In this document: piece by piece, positions 47,801 through 59,263 of the stretch | Layout of the letters: the number at the start of each line of letters is the position of its first letter | Position numbering within the stretch: the first letter of the stretch is position 1 | Source of the DNA: Cyclina sinensis | Taxonomy: Eukaryota; Mollusca; Bivalvia; Venerida; Veneridae | Direction of reading: 5' to 3' | Assembly: GCA_012932295.1 (NCBI GenBank) | Contig: JAAONU010000014.1 | Span: 41,276,770 to 41,340,769 of the forward strand | DNA: 64,000 nucleotides | The notes under the pieces: model-generated | Seen by the model: the letters and a program-made list of their open reading frames with translations, nothing else | Told to the model about the DNA's origin: nothing | Databases searched by the model: none | Translations under genes and position numbers: made by a program

Positions 47801-50800
47801 TTTGTATTCCAGTTTTATAACAAATCCAAAAGCTTTTTTTATTTTAGAAGAACAAAAACTCTGTCGTTATCCATAAGCAACCCTTTTTATGATAAAAATT
47901 TGGTATACAATGATCTTACGAATCAACAAACACTCAAATATTTACAAATTCTAAAAGCAAACAATTAAAGATAACTTTTAAGTTTGTCGATTGTGTATAT
48001 TAAAATATAGATAAAAAACAAGAAATATGTTTTATTAATGGGATTTGGTTATCGAAAAAGGAACGCAAATGTATGGATGAATCAAGTTCTTCATTATCAA
48101 AGACAGATAATGTGCTTTTGATTAGGTCTGAAGTAGTTTACTTCTTTAATAACAAGACGTTTCAATCCATTGCTAATCCTTTTAACATGTGTAAAGACTT
48201 TGACCCACTTATAAAGAAAGATTTTTTTTTCAAATGATCAAGATTTTATCATAGCTAACAGAAAGTTTCTTTTACAATGGTCAGAGTTATTAGAATGTAT
48301 CACTGGCATATAATAATAATATTTAGACATAGGCAAGCGGCATCAGCCTATTTGACTTTTGTTTATCGTCGGTACCGGTTGCCCAGATAGCCGATGCCAC
48401 CTGATGAATGTGGTTATTTTAGATTGGAGGATAGTGCAAGATGCAGAGACCAGGCACTCTGTTCCAGTGATATTCCTGGTTCTTTTACTTGTCCGTTGTA
48501 TAACATAAATTCATAATCTCATCCGAAAGACAGTAAGTAGTGATAGTAGATGAGAGGAATTTCGAATTTGCCACCCTCGGATAATAATTCCTGTGCGTTA
48601 CCACTGGACCACTGATCCACCCCTAAAATGGTCCAGATGTTCATGTGGTATAAGTTAGTTGGTTACAACCTTACCGCATGAACCTGTCCTTTATATTACT
48701 CTGCTAACTCTTTAAAGAGTCATGGATCTACCTCTTAAATTTAGAAAAAAAAATCAGGTAAATGTGAATTTAATGTAATGATTTATTCTTCGAAGTCAAG
48801 GTGTCAGTCAAACATTCTATGTGCAACAGGTGAGGTGAATGTATAAATAGCAGTCTTTATATAAAGAGTTGTTGTTGTAACTTCTTCTGGGTGGATAGCC
48901 GTTTATTTAACAGAGATTCTTAATGCGTAAAGTAGAAATTTTTAAACATATTTTTTTTTTATCGAATTCTTCTTTAAATTATCAATTATTTTTAATTTCA
49001 TAAAGAATGGGTTAATATAAAACAGACATGCAGTATACCGTTGGTAAATTTAAGGGTATATCCCTTTAAGTACATAGTTTTATCTCTGTATTTTAAGTGC
49101 GCGTACACTGAACTTGTCATATCGGAAATACTTCAATCAATTATTGAGTAACGATGACTTTACTTTCCAATTTTCCTATTAACAGTTCCAAGTGGGCTAT
49201 AATTTATCACTTATCCCAAATATACAGACAACATTCCCTACAATAAGAATCAAGAACTAAGTACTGCGTTATTTCGTTTGATAAAGAGATTAAAATAATG
49301 TCAAATAATACAGCCTCGCGAAAATAAATAGCAATGTACTACAAAATTGACAAAGTTAAGGACATTGGAGTTTAAGTAAATATCAAAATATCGACTTTTA
49401 AAATGAATATGCCTTTAAAGCACATTTGGACAAATTTCTTGTCAATTAATCCACATGCATTCTTCGTGCTCCTCGACGGCATAATCTCTAAACAGATTAA
49501 CGATTATCTTTTGATAATCTTTAAACAGCTAATAGATTATTAATACCACCTGGGTGAATCTTCATAAGGAAAACACGTGCTGATCTCAATTTTGTCAGCA
49601 AATAAGGACACAACACAATAGCAAATAGCAGTACTAGACTGTGGTTGCAAAAGGGAGACTTAGGGATCAAATGACACATATCAGTTACGACATGCATGTC
49701 ATGTGATGATGATTGCAAGTAAATGAACAAAATTCAAGTTTCAAATTTTTGTTGTTGCTGTTATAAGATTTGACGGAAACAATATGTGAAAGAGTTAAAG
49801 AAAAAACACTTCTGAAAAAAGGGTATACATGTTCTTTGGAAGTAAACTTTGTGGGGCGGGGGTGGGGTTAACTCTGCGTGGAGTTTGCTTATATCTTTAA
49901 CTATTGTCTGAAACTAAAACAATTTGTATAGAGAATCAATATTTGTGCTGAAAAGGAAACAGTGATATAAGATAATGAAGAGAGACAAATGTATTTGATA
50001 AACTTTAGAAAAATCTTCTGGGCTTCATATACTTACCAAAAGGCTAAGTACTCCGGGATGGTGTATACAGGATTATGAACTTGATGTACTTATAAATCTG
50101 TTAATCTGTACTTATTAATTTGTTTTATTTGTTGATATATCATGCTGCATACAGCAGCAAACGAAATTATTAGATCTTGTTCTTGTTTAAGTTCAGTAAA
50201 TGAACCTTACAATCACAAGACGATATTTAGCGGTCCGGAGTACTTAGGCGTTTTTTAAGATTGTTTATGTATTAATCCTTTGCTAATCAAACAGAAAATA
50301 AGATAGTTTGCAGATTCAGAGTTAACTGGTAGCAACATTAGTAAAAGCACCGTGTAAAAGCTTAAAAGCATACGAAGAAGTCAACCGAGAAATTTAATTA
50401 ATCTCATAACTGCATCGGTATTGATTTCAAAGCAATTTTGCCAATACATATTAGCTTCACGTTCATAAATCATTCTCACATATGGAGAAAAGTTAATTAA
50501 AAGCCGTGTGACATATCAGAAAAATGCTTATTTTCGCTCTGTGAGTTTCCTATTGATCAGCAGGCATGGGTTTGATTGTACTAAAGTCATCAATCATTAT
50601 GGTAAAAGTAATCATGTAGTGATAACTCATTTTCTGTTTTCGAAACAATGTTATCATTTTTATTTTTGTAACAGAATATTTTATTGTCTCAAACGTCATG
50701 AATACCGTATACATGATACCCAATACAAATGTTAAACGTGGTCAGTATTGACTTCAAAGTAGCCTAGATCTAGTCATAAAATTGATTTCTCCTTCAATTT

Positions 50801-52733
50801 AAAACTGACTATTAAATAAAAGCGAGAGCATGGGTTTCATAACAAAAAAACAAACAAAAGACCTTATCACTGAAAGAAGCGGCGACCTATGACATGATAA
50901 AAAAACTGCGACCTCCGACATGATATACGATATAAAAACTGCGATCTCCGTCGTTTATAACGCTAGACAAGATTAAAAATTACAGTGATCTCCGTCATTA
51001 ATAACCTCAGACATGATAAAAAATTACAGCAATCTACGTCATTAATAACATCAGACATGATCGATCTCCGTAATTAATAACTTCAGACATGATTGAAAAT
51101 TACAGCGATATCCGTCATTTATAACTTCAAACATGATCGATCTCCGTCATTAATAACTTCAGACATGATTGAAAATTACAGCGATATCCGTCATTAATAA
51201 CTTCAGACATGAATAAAAATAACAGCGATCTCCGTCATTAATAACCTCAGATATGATTTAAAAATTACAGCGATCTCCGTCATTAATAATTTCAGACATG
51301 ATCGATCTCCGTCATTAATAACCTCAAACATGATAAAAAAAATACAGTGATCTTCGTCATTTATAACCTCAGACATGATAAAAAATTTACAGCGATCTCC
51401 GTCATTAATAACCTCAGACATGAAAAAAAAATACTGCGAACTACGTCATTAATAACCTCAGACATGATTAAACATTACAGCGATCTCCGTCATTAATAAC
51501 CTCAGACATGATTAAACATTACAGTGATCTCCGTCATTAATAACCTCAGACATGATTAAAAATTACAGCGATCTCCGTCATTTATAACCTTAGACATCAT
51601 AAAAAAATGTTCCTTATGCCTTAAAAAGAAGCCTTCTTAGACATGCTAAAAAAGGAAATTGCTATCTCAGACATGATTAAAGGTTATACAATTCAACTTA
51701 AAATTATTCTTTCAATTTTCAGATCCGTCCTTTTAATGAAATGTTATGGTATTTTTTAATAGTAAAGGTAACATATTTTTAGGTGTTTGATGAAAAATAG
51801 TGCGTGATGGTAAGAACTATTTTGATTCCCACGCTATTTTATATCTAATAATTTACATCATTTTATAAACTTATATCGGCAATCTTCCATGGTGAATGTT
51901 TGTCATGTATGAAAAAATAATAAAAAAATCACCCAAAATATAACACACTCCTTGTCCATCATCTAGCCCGAATGAATCAAACGATCGACGTCCAACGTAA
52001 GAAATTCTAAAACGTTTTATTAGTATATATCTACTGTATTCTAATGCAAATGCTTACTTCACGGTTAAATGTTATAAGTATTAAAGGCCTAAGATTCTAT
52101 CATAGGCGGTTTAGAATGAGGTACGCTGGGCGTAACCTAAATGCCACTCTGTGAGTACGACTTTTTTTCAGCAGTTGTAAAACATTAGCCATGAAGGTCT
52201 GAGGTGAAGAAATATTTTCTATATAAAACATTTTTTTAACATAAAATGAAGGTTTACACGAGACAATAAATATTTTTTGGGGGGGCCAGCTAGAGGTGAC
52301 TTGATAAATCGAGTCACAAAAATATCTATTACTGAATATGGGTTAAACATTTCTATGTTTTTTATGTATAAGAGATGTATGCAACAACAATTTTTTTTTA
52401 TGAGAAAACCCCCAACAAAACAAGCAAACAAACACAAAAAAGAGACAACAAAAAAAGTAACAAACAAAAATCAAACACAAACACAACTTAGTTGCGACAC
52501 CATATGAACTATTCTAATCACACCATCCTTATATTCCATACATGTGGAAAAATCTTACCTAAAAGTAAAGAGAAATGTTTATGCAAAATTATTAAATTAT
52601 ATGTGTTATAGATAAAGTGTTTGCTAGGATTTCATAACTGGCATAGAAATAAAAATCCAGTTACCTTGACCAGCTTTTTTCTCGAGGCATACTGTCCAGC
52701 ATATGTACTTTTATCCACTTTATTTTTATCCAT
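32843..52733 (-). CDS. Uncharacterised coiled-coil protein gene, at least 13 exons, ~640 aa
   Basis: Minus-strand exons chained by splice sites and phase are as follows. N-terminal: 52665-52733 (ATG, MDKNKVDKSTYAGQYASRKK), 46194-46328 and 45564-45683. A probable exon lies at 40929-41073. Then 37649-37936, 36790-36852, 36476-36541, 36134-36208, 35825 down to 35787 or 35766, 35591-35698, 34702-34923, 34067-34333 and the terminal 32843-33140 (TAG). The protein is charged and heptad-rich, for example 'LEIKL'-like 'DPYEIKLRLSRLEQSLKHEG', 'LLEEIKRLNKNSSELRRENE' and 'KYRRSIEELQSEIAKLHDQV'. No enzymatic domain, signal peptide or membrane segment is seen. All junctions from 37936 to 33140 are in phase 2. 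The join between 45564 (phase 0) and 41073 (needs phase 1) fails, so at least one exon is missing from this model. I do not recognise the family. The C-terminus lacks the Mieap domain of the neighbouring gene. Confidence 0.75.
33415..33830. repeat. Dispersed repeat fragment in intron of coiled-coil gene
   Basis: Text such as 'ccaagtgacccctggggtgg' and 'ggtagaggtccactagacaa' echoes (inverted) the motif of the 24.7-26.3 kb element. A shorter relative, 'ccaagtgacccctaagatgg', occurs near 39015. The stretch ends in 'gacgacaccgacgccgacga' near 33765. Confidence 0.5.
38804..38828. repeat. (GTT)n microsatellite
   Basis: Seven or so consecutive 'gtt' units inside an intron of the coiled-coil gene. 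A short (gatt)n run also occurs near 39178-39200. Confidence 0.9.
39372..39454. repeat. Small inverted repeat bounded by TTAA, ~83 bp
   Basis: Arms 'ttaaagcacgtttttttcgt' (39372-39391) and its inverse (39435-39454) match at 19 of 20 positions around a 43-base centre. The outer four bases on both sides are TTAA. It lies in an intron of the coiled-coil gene and could be a minimal hairpin MITE. Confidence 0.7.
40929..41073 (-). CDS. Probable internal exon of the coiled-coil gene (145 nt)
   Basis: A good acceptor ('catttcag') and donor (gtaaga) bracket 145 nt. Read from phase 1 it is open (VTWFRELTIVSAHTTRHQPY ...) and exits in phase 2, which is what the next exon at 37936 needs. Read from phase 2 it is also open but exits in phase 0, and phase 0 hits a stop. 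The upstream exon at 45564 ends in phase 0, so an unseen exon of length 3n+1 should lie between 41.1 and 45.5 kb. It may alternatively be a non-coding or alternative exon. Confidence 0.45.
41590..42150 (+). repeat. Dispersed repeat copy, inverted relative to 29.7-30.3 kb
   Basis: It contains 'caacatcgtgtttattatgg' with 'aagattcagttgaa', and 'ttatgcccctgtcattta', which are complements of text in the 29690-30320 copy. It starts with 'agctcgacttttcgaagaat' and 'gcgtcggcgtcgacgtcggc'. It lies in an intron of the coiled-coil gene. Confidence 0.65.
42270..42800. repeat. Diverged ~130-170 bp tandem segments
   Basis: Three segments share 'cgaaaacttaa' plus 'ctataactttgccatttctt' plus 'cttcatcaaactttc', near 42353, 42515 and 42650. 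'catagggatcgctttgtccg' occurs twice (42320 and 42608) and 'acaacagggtcgtgatgatg' twice (42430 and 42728). Non-coding. Confidence 0.75.
43968..44075 (-). repeat. Fragment of the 45.0/48.4 kb SINE family
   Basis: 'atcgtcggtactggttgc' is the same as 'atcgtcggtaccggttgc' near 48366, and 'gggtacagtgcaaaattctg' parallels 'gaggatagtgcaagatgcag' near 48425. The tRNA-like head is absent and the fragment runs into the 42-bp minisatellite. Confidence 0.5.
44096..44345. repeat. 42-bp minisatellite, six units, open on both strands
   Basis: Six units of 42 bp contain 'accattgatataccgaacct' and 'tggtttaacacatctag'. Because 42 is a multiple of three, a frame stays open. The plus strand gives six 14-residue repeats (NLGLTHLVNTIDIP) and the minus strand gives repeats such as VKPRFGISMVFTRC. 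Units 3-4 and 5-6 repeat as 84-bp dimers ('gtgaat...gtcttgg' alternating with 'gaggat...aaccttgg'). There is no ATG at the start of the plus frame and no splice support, so I treat it as a repeat and not a gene. Confidence 0.85.
45028..45305 (-). repeat. tRNA-derived SINE, minus orientation
   Basis: The complement of the right end reads 'ggatcagtagaccagtggtt' followed by 'gttgtaagttcgatgcccc', a tRNA-like A-box/B-box head. The body ('ttttggcaggatactgtaag', 'ccagagacagtcttgg') parallels the copy at 48355-48625. It lies in an intron of the coiled-coil gene. No target duplication was recognised. Confidence 0.65.
46899..47640. mobile_element. hAT-like non-autonomous element, 742 bp, perfect 8-bp TSD
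   Basis: The ends are 'cagaaatggggtaattgaaa' and the inverse of 'tgtaatttaccccatgtctg', with terminal inverted repeats starting CAGAxATGGGGTAA. The flanks 'gctgaatc' at 46891-46898 and 47641-47648 are identical. An 8-bp target duplication with CAG...-type ends is characteristic of the hAT superfamily. Subterminal regions are packed with 'taattgtaatt' and 'taattacatt' motifs on both strands, plausible transposase-binding repeats. There is no coding capacity. It lies between coiled-coil gene exons 46194-46328 and 52665-52733. Confidence 0.93.
48355..48625 (-). repeat. tRNA-derived SINE, second copy of the 45.0 kb family
   Basis: The complement of the right end is 'ggatcagtggtccagtggta' then 'gggtggcaaattcgaaattc', a tRNA-like head. 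The tail side has 'atcgtcggtaccggttgccc' and 'gaggatagtgcaagatgcag'. It is collinear with the 45028-45305 copy but clearly diverged. Confidence 0.65.
50870..51615. repeat. ~44-bp minisatellite, roughly 16 units, irregular
   Basis: The consensus 'cgatctccgtcattaataac' followed by 'ctcagacatgattaaaaatt' and 'acag' recurs. Shortened units ('gacatgatcgatctccg') alternate near 51055, 51130 and 51300. Single-base changes and length variation indicate an old array. It lies in the first intron of the coiled-coil gene. The reading frame at 51203-51421 is only the repeat read in one phase. Confidence 0.92.
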
Positions 52734-54480
52734 TTTAGATTTATAAATCTCTGTGATATCTTTTTTGGTGTTCAATGATGTTTAACCGATTGATACGTCA
52801 AAACGAAGAGCATTGAAATATATTTTGAAAACGAAGTTTTATAAGCGTTTTGTAAATGATTATCAATGAATATAAATACATTTGTACATCGATCCATTCA
52901 TGGAGTTCAGGAGAAAAGAAAGAATATATCTTCTTTCAAAAGACCAGTGAATCTACTTATTTTTCCACTATTCAATAAGAATTTCCTTTCTTCCAATTAT
53001 GTTTACTTAAGTTTTGCTTTTGTTGCTTTTTCGCTTTTGAAGCTGTAAAAAACACGCTAAACTAGCCAATGTAAGCTTTTGTGAATAAAAAAATACAACT
53101 TTCCTTTCTTAATGTTTTCCCTATTTCAATTATCGCATGTTTTTTTTTTTTCTTATACCATTTTCTGTCCAAAATTGTATCAATTAAAAAAGTTTTCTCG
53201 CTTCCATGAATTAATGCAACTGAAACTTAAAAAATGTTTCGACAAATTTCAGCATCTGGTTTTGCTTTTTTTTAATTGCGAGTTTTGTCCTGAAAATATT
53301 CACTGTCTGTAACACCGCTTTTATGTGTCCAGAGATATTGAAAAACTACGTCATATATAATTTCAGCTAATCGATCAAAATTTATAACTAAACTTGATGA
53401 CACGTTGACATTACCGGGTGATTCCATTAAAAGCTAATTAACACAAGTCTGTTTGATTTATTTATTAGATCAATATCACCATTTGATACCAATTGTCCTG
53501 TCGCAATGGAGTAAACTTTAAATCATGTCCAACATTAAAACATTTTGTTATTTTGTTTATCATCTGAAAAGAGCTGGATTTCAAAATGAGTGAAGATGCT
53601 ATGTATGGAACTATTCAGCATTTCAGAGAATTGTTTCACGCGCCAGTAATCACCTATTAAATGTAGCCTCATACCTTGCTATTCCTCCATCAATTTAACT
53701 CTGTCTTTTAAAAACCGATATCAAATATTCAATGAATTCAAATAATGTTTTTCCATACATAGATATTTTATTACGAAAACTGCTTATAAGGTGGCTGCGT
53801 AACGCGTCCATCCGAGGAAAATTCATACATTCAAAAGTGCAAAAAAAACCTGCCTATGCAAGCAAACTAACAGATATTAGCCTTGCAAACAAATCTTGAA
53901 ATGCGTTTCCGTTAGATTTAAATTAAATATACTGTAACTATTTTCCATCCCTCAATAACTTCCAATACTATCTATCTCGCCATGAAAAAGGACAACCGTG
54001 TAAAACAAACACTGAAGCAAACAGTAAATTATTAAAAATCACTATGTATTTGTTTCGTCGGCTTTAAGTTACCCACTAAACATCAAAAAGGTTTTTAAAA
54101 TATAAACGAAAAACCTCAAAAATCAATGGCTTTTGATAAAAAAGTATCAGGAGGTATCAATGTTTTAAATAGGCTATCAGTAAAACAAATATGAAAAACT
54201 TCGCATTAATTGAAACTTCAATCCCTTGTAGAAAGATAAGTTTGAAGCGTCTATCTATCTTGTATTATTGCTGATAAGTTTCAAATCCAAGTGTATTGTG
54301 GATTATTGACATAAAACTGTCGGTTGTCAGCAAATATTACAACCCGTATTTGTTTGTGTATTATGGACGCTCAATAGTGCACCAAAAGAGATATGTCATG
54401 TCAACAATCGAACATATAGATTTAATTCGATACCCTGTTCGTCTTTGAACATTGATTTAACCTTTGTTATCTTGAACATT
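52734..54480. other. Upstream flank of the coiled-coil gene, no feature recognised
   Basis: AT-rich sequence. The promoter of the coiled-coil gene should lie just upstream of 52733, but no motif is firm. Short reading frames (52866-53048, 53112-53312) are T-rich and look like chance. Confidence 0.45.
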
Positions 54481-54481
54481 G

Positions 54482-55150
54482 ACTAAGCCCCGATGATTGG
54501 GTTTTGTACATCTCTATAACATTTTAACATTGACTGAGCCCCGAGGATTTCGGTTTTGAACATCTCTTTAACATTTTAATATTGACTGAGCCTCGAGGAT
54601 TTGGGTTTTGTACATCTCTATAACATTTTAACATTGACTGAGCCTCGAGGATTTGGGTTTTGTACATCTCTATAACATTTTAACATTGTCTGAGCCTCGA
54701 GGATTTGAGTTTTTGTACATCCTTATAACATTTCAACATTGACTGAGCCTCGAGGATTTGGGTTTTGTACATGTCTTTAACATTTTAATATTGACTGAGC
54801 CTCGAGGATTTGGGTTTTGTACATCTCTATAACATTTTAACATTGACTGAGCCTCGAGGATTTGGGTTTTGTACATCTCTATAACATTTTAACATTGACT
54901 GAGCCTCGAGGATTTGAGTTTTTGTACATCCTTATAACATTTCAACATCAACTGAGCCTCGAGGATTTGGGTTTTGTACATGTCTTTAACATTTTAATAT
55001 TGACTGAGCCTCGAGGATTTGGGTTTTGTACATGTCTTTAACATTTTAACATTGACTGAGCCTCGAGGATTTGGGTTTTGTACATGTCTTTAACATTTTA
55101 ACATTGACTGAGCCTCCAGGATTTGGGTTTTGTACATCTCTATAACATTT
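54482..55150. repeat. 52-bp satellite with 209-bp higher-order period, ~13 units
   Basis: The unit 'gagcctcgaggatttgggtt' + 'ttgtacatctctataaca' + 'ttttaacattgact' repeats every 52 bp. A variant unit ('ggatttgagtttttgtacat', 'ccttataacatttcaac') occurs at 54701 and again at 54910, 209 bp or four units apart. It is followed each time by the same 'catgtctttaacattttaat' variant. The block therefore amplified as a tetramer as well as by monomers. Confidence 0.94.
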
Positions 55151-55725
55151 TTCGCTTCTGGTATCCCTTTCCTAACAGTTTTGGACTTCTTATTGTCTCC
55201 GAATAGTTTTGGCCTTCGTGCTTTTCAAAAAAAAAAAAAATGGGCTCTCTTAAACATTTTTAGTCTTTGCGTATCTCTAAAAGTAATCATTTTTGACTGT
55301 AAATCTCTAAAAATAGTTTGGACTGCTGCGCATCTTGAAAATATCTTGGTTTCTATTCATCTCTGAAATATATTTAACTGCTTTTCATCTTTTTAACATA
55401 CTTGACTCTTTTGCATCTCTAAAACATAATGGTTTCTGTGCATCTCTAAAGCATATTTGACTCCGCACATCCCTAAAACATCTTGGTTTCTAAAACCTTT
55501 TTTTGACTTCTTGCATCTCTTACATAGCTTTGGCTTTTGCGCATGTTTTTAAGATTTTTTACTTTTGTGCATCCCTAAAGCATATGTGTCTTCTGTGCAT
55601 ATCTATAATATATTTTCGGTTATGTGTTTCTTTAAAGCATACCTGGCTTTTGTGAATGACTTAAACCATTTTTTGTTTTCTGTGCATCTCTAAAACCTAA
55701 AACAGTTTTGCGCCTATTCGCCGTT
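55151..55725. repeat. Highly diverged continuation of a short tandem repeat
   Basis: 'gcatctctaaaacata' and variants recur every 35-45 bp (for example near 55410, 55440, 55468, 55515, 55570, 55685) with 'ttgactt' and 'ttggtttct' between. It is probably an older, decayed array related to the 52-bp satellite through the shared 'catctct-aa-aca' core. Confidence 0.7.
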
Positions 55726-58700
55726 AAAATGTGGTCATATTTTTGGACATTGTGATTCTTTTGATATTATTCTTTAAGCATGGTATAACATTATTATAAC
55801 GTTAAAGGACATTAAAAGGTCAGTTTTGTCTAAATGTCACTTTTGAATATCGTAACTTGGTCTTAAGGAATTGTATATCTTTGAGCACATTCAACCTTCA
55901 ATAAATAAAACGAAGAAACTTCAGGTTACTTTTAATATTCACAGTTTCCGTATTTAAAAGAAAAAAAAAATATTTGAAAACCGTGACCCAAAAAAAAATG
56001 ACTTTCATGAAAACATGTTAATTTGTTAAAGGTATTACAAAACATCACACGATTCTCGTACCTTTTCAAATCTTTCTTAGTATATATAACTCGTGAAAGA
56101 AAACATCAGTATATCTCTGAAAGCCTGATTTAATTCTGCCTACTTCAATCAATGTTTCACATAATATGGCTTGGAAAATTTCAGTGTCACACAAACATGG
56201 CTCACATATTAAACCGACAAAATATATTTTGCATGGCAATAGCTTACAACATTATTGATCTTATTTACTGGATTTATTAACATTCTCTTTGAATTTTAGA
56301 AGACAAGAACAGCGAGGTTAAATAATAAAGAGGAGATAAAATCATCCCTTCAACGACAAAATTTAAAACCGCCATTCAGTGGTATACAGAGTTATTTTGT
56401 CCAATGGCGTTCCAAAGAAATGTGACAAACAGACCTCCCTTGTTGACAAACTCGAAAAGAAAATATAATCGTCTTTTGGAAAATGCAAAATCATTTACCG
56501 CATGTTCAGTTTTAGATGCTTATATGAAATCGATTTTCAGCTCGAAGTGATACTAAATAAACTGCACTTTTTGTTCAATTAAAGTTGTATCAAATCAGTT
56601 CATAGCACAGGTAGAATCTAGATAAATCAAGATTTTTATTCATCAAATTCTGCTTCGGTCTAGGCTAAACTTGAATAATTATATGGTCAAGACATATAAT
56701 TATAGAACATGTGAGATGCCGTTTCTCTCGCTATCTGGCTCGATTTTTTTAAAACATACATTGGGTCTTGTAATAAATCAAACTGTGCCTATAAATGGTT
56801 TAAACCAGGTATGAAAATTGAAGTTGTCGTTGTTGTTGTTTTTTTCTTGCTTAGAAAAGAATTTCTAGTATTGGTTAATTAAATATTTGAAGAAATTTAC
56901 AAACTGAATTTTACCGTGGAAAAAATCACTATAACTAAAGAATTTAGACAACTTGCAAAGGCGTTGTTATTATACCTTAGTTAATTCTCGTCTGCATCCA
57001 GATGACGTAAAGATTTTAAAGTAAACTAAAGGTATTTATAGAACATGGTGGTATTTCGTATACGTTATATGATTGTGAAGAACTTGAAACTATTAATAAT
57101 TTTTATGATGAACAGAACAGACACACAGACAGAAGGTGGGGATCTGATTTTTTTTTATTCGACACTATCAGCACTGCAAAGGCATGAAACTGAACATTGC
57201 CAAAAACAATTGTCTCTTAATTCCAAAACAAATTATCTATCTGAACAAATATCGGGATAATTTAATAAAATGTGTCGTGGCACTATGTATCATAATGCAG
57301 TGTGATGTCACGTGCTGTTTTGTGCTGTGCTTTGTGACGCACGATGTGCAGTGTTGTGTTGAGCTGTGCCGTGCAGTGATGCTCACGGTGTACTGTGTAA
57401 GGATGGAATTGAAAGGAACTGAATGGATCAGTATATAATAAAATAATAGGTAATGAAAAGTTTTGACGGTTCCAGAGTGCATTGTTACACTCAATTTTTT
57501 ATCTATTTGTATTATTCTGAAACAAGTGTAACAGTTTCAGTAAAATTTAAATCATTAATTGAATCAGTCTACTGATGTGTTAATTCCCGATCTTTTCCTG
57601 AGCTGATCTATTGTTTTAAACTTTAATGTGACTTTATACTCTTTAAACATAGTTAATTATCTAATACATAAATACTTACTCATAACTTCAAAGGACCCTT
57701 GGCGTATTATCCCGAAACAAATCTACAACCACAAAACATGTGCACAAAGTAGCATGTAAACATTTAAGATGCCTATATTCTGATAGGCCCTGTAACAATT
57801 AACACTTTTTACGAAAACTGAAATATTTATGTTATGACTATGGAATAAACAAACTTTATTTATATTCTATACGTTTCACTTTTCACTGACCCTTTTGAAT
57901 ATGCCTCTTCTATACCATTGAAGAAAGCCATGATAATAACTTTTCATGCTGTATACATTTCACTTTTCATTGAACACTTTGAATACGTAGCTGTTTAGGC
58001 CAATGGGAGCATAAATTATTCTCTAAAAGAACTTTAAGTAACGCAACTCGATACATTTAAAGCGGTAATGGTTCACAAAGCGTCTATGAGTTCGTCTGTT
58101 TCACAGAGACGTTTGCACAATTTTTGAATGCTATGCCGTTTCTCATTCAAAAACAGTCGTAATGAGATTTTGAATTGAAATGTATACTTTCATAAATCTA
58201 TGTGTATACTGCACGTGCTTACTCACGTCATAGCATTTAACGTGACGTGGTAGCTGTTAAGAAGAACGGGAAATTAGTTGATATAAACAGTATAAAAGTG
58301 TACGGAAACTGAATGCCATGTCTACATTAAAAACAACTATTTTATTTGAGCTCAAGACAAAAAAAAGGTCTTTATAATGAATCGGTTGCTGATTTGTTTG
58401 TGATTTAGAAGTAATTAAATTAGTTTTAAAAGCAGAACTTGCATTACTGTAATATAATGGTAATAAAATAATACATGTATGTCGGTCTCCGTTAATCTCT
58501 AAATCTATCAAAACAAAATACTATACATCAGCCAAATATACAAATGTCCTTTCTTTCAAAATCTGTTCTTCAATAGTTCGGTTAAAAGGAAGAAGTCTTA
58601 AAAGTACATCGAACAAAGGTTTAGGAGAAATGAAAAGGCGTTTACAAACTTTCAAAGTACTTTTAAGTACTTTTGCATCATGACAGTTTCGACTGCACTT

Positions 58701-59263
58701 ATCACGGGATACTAAAAATTGGAAATCGTTCAATATGACACTGTTAGAGACATTTATCATGCCGTAGATTTCACTTTTACGTTAATCAAAATTATAATAA
58801 TTGTTAAGTCTTACCTGAGTGTTTGACTGATATCCAATTACAATTTCCGACTTGATTTATGCAAAAAAAAATACGCAGATAATAATATAAAAAATGCCAG
58901 TCTATTTTACTTTGTAACATAAACATCGCAAAAACAAATATGCTGTTTATATATATATATATATTTTGAAAAATATTAAGCTATATGCTTTTAAGAGTCA
59001 AACTAACGTACCTTTATCACATATTAATAGTGACGTCACTCCATGTGTTACAAGTAACCTGCAGCAGACGACATGTGAGAGAAACTCATGAAACTCAATG
59101 TAAATAAGAATAATACGATTTATCAGAAAATCAAAGAATAAACGTGTAACGAAACTGAATGTAATGTCTTTGCATAAAAAAACAACTGATTAATCAATAA
59201 ATCAATTTATAGCCTGATAGCCACCTTGTATAAGTTTTTGTGGAAAATTTATAGTAATATATA
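55726..59263. other. No gene recognised
   Basis: AT-rich sequence with a GT-rich low-complexity patch near 57300-57390 and a (TA)n run near 58950-58966. A minus-strand frame at 58521-58760 (79 aa) and others are unrecognised. None has splice or family support. Confidence 0.45.

Noticed and set aside
50870..51615. CRISPR-like array
   Set aside because: Units are contiguous with no unique spacers, lengths vary, and the context is an animal intron.
57237..57494. Overlapping plus and minus reading frames
   Set aside because: They come from GT-rich low-complexity DNA read in several frames.
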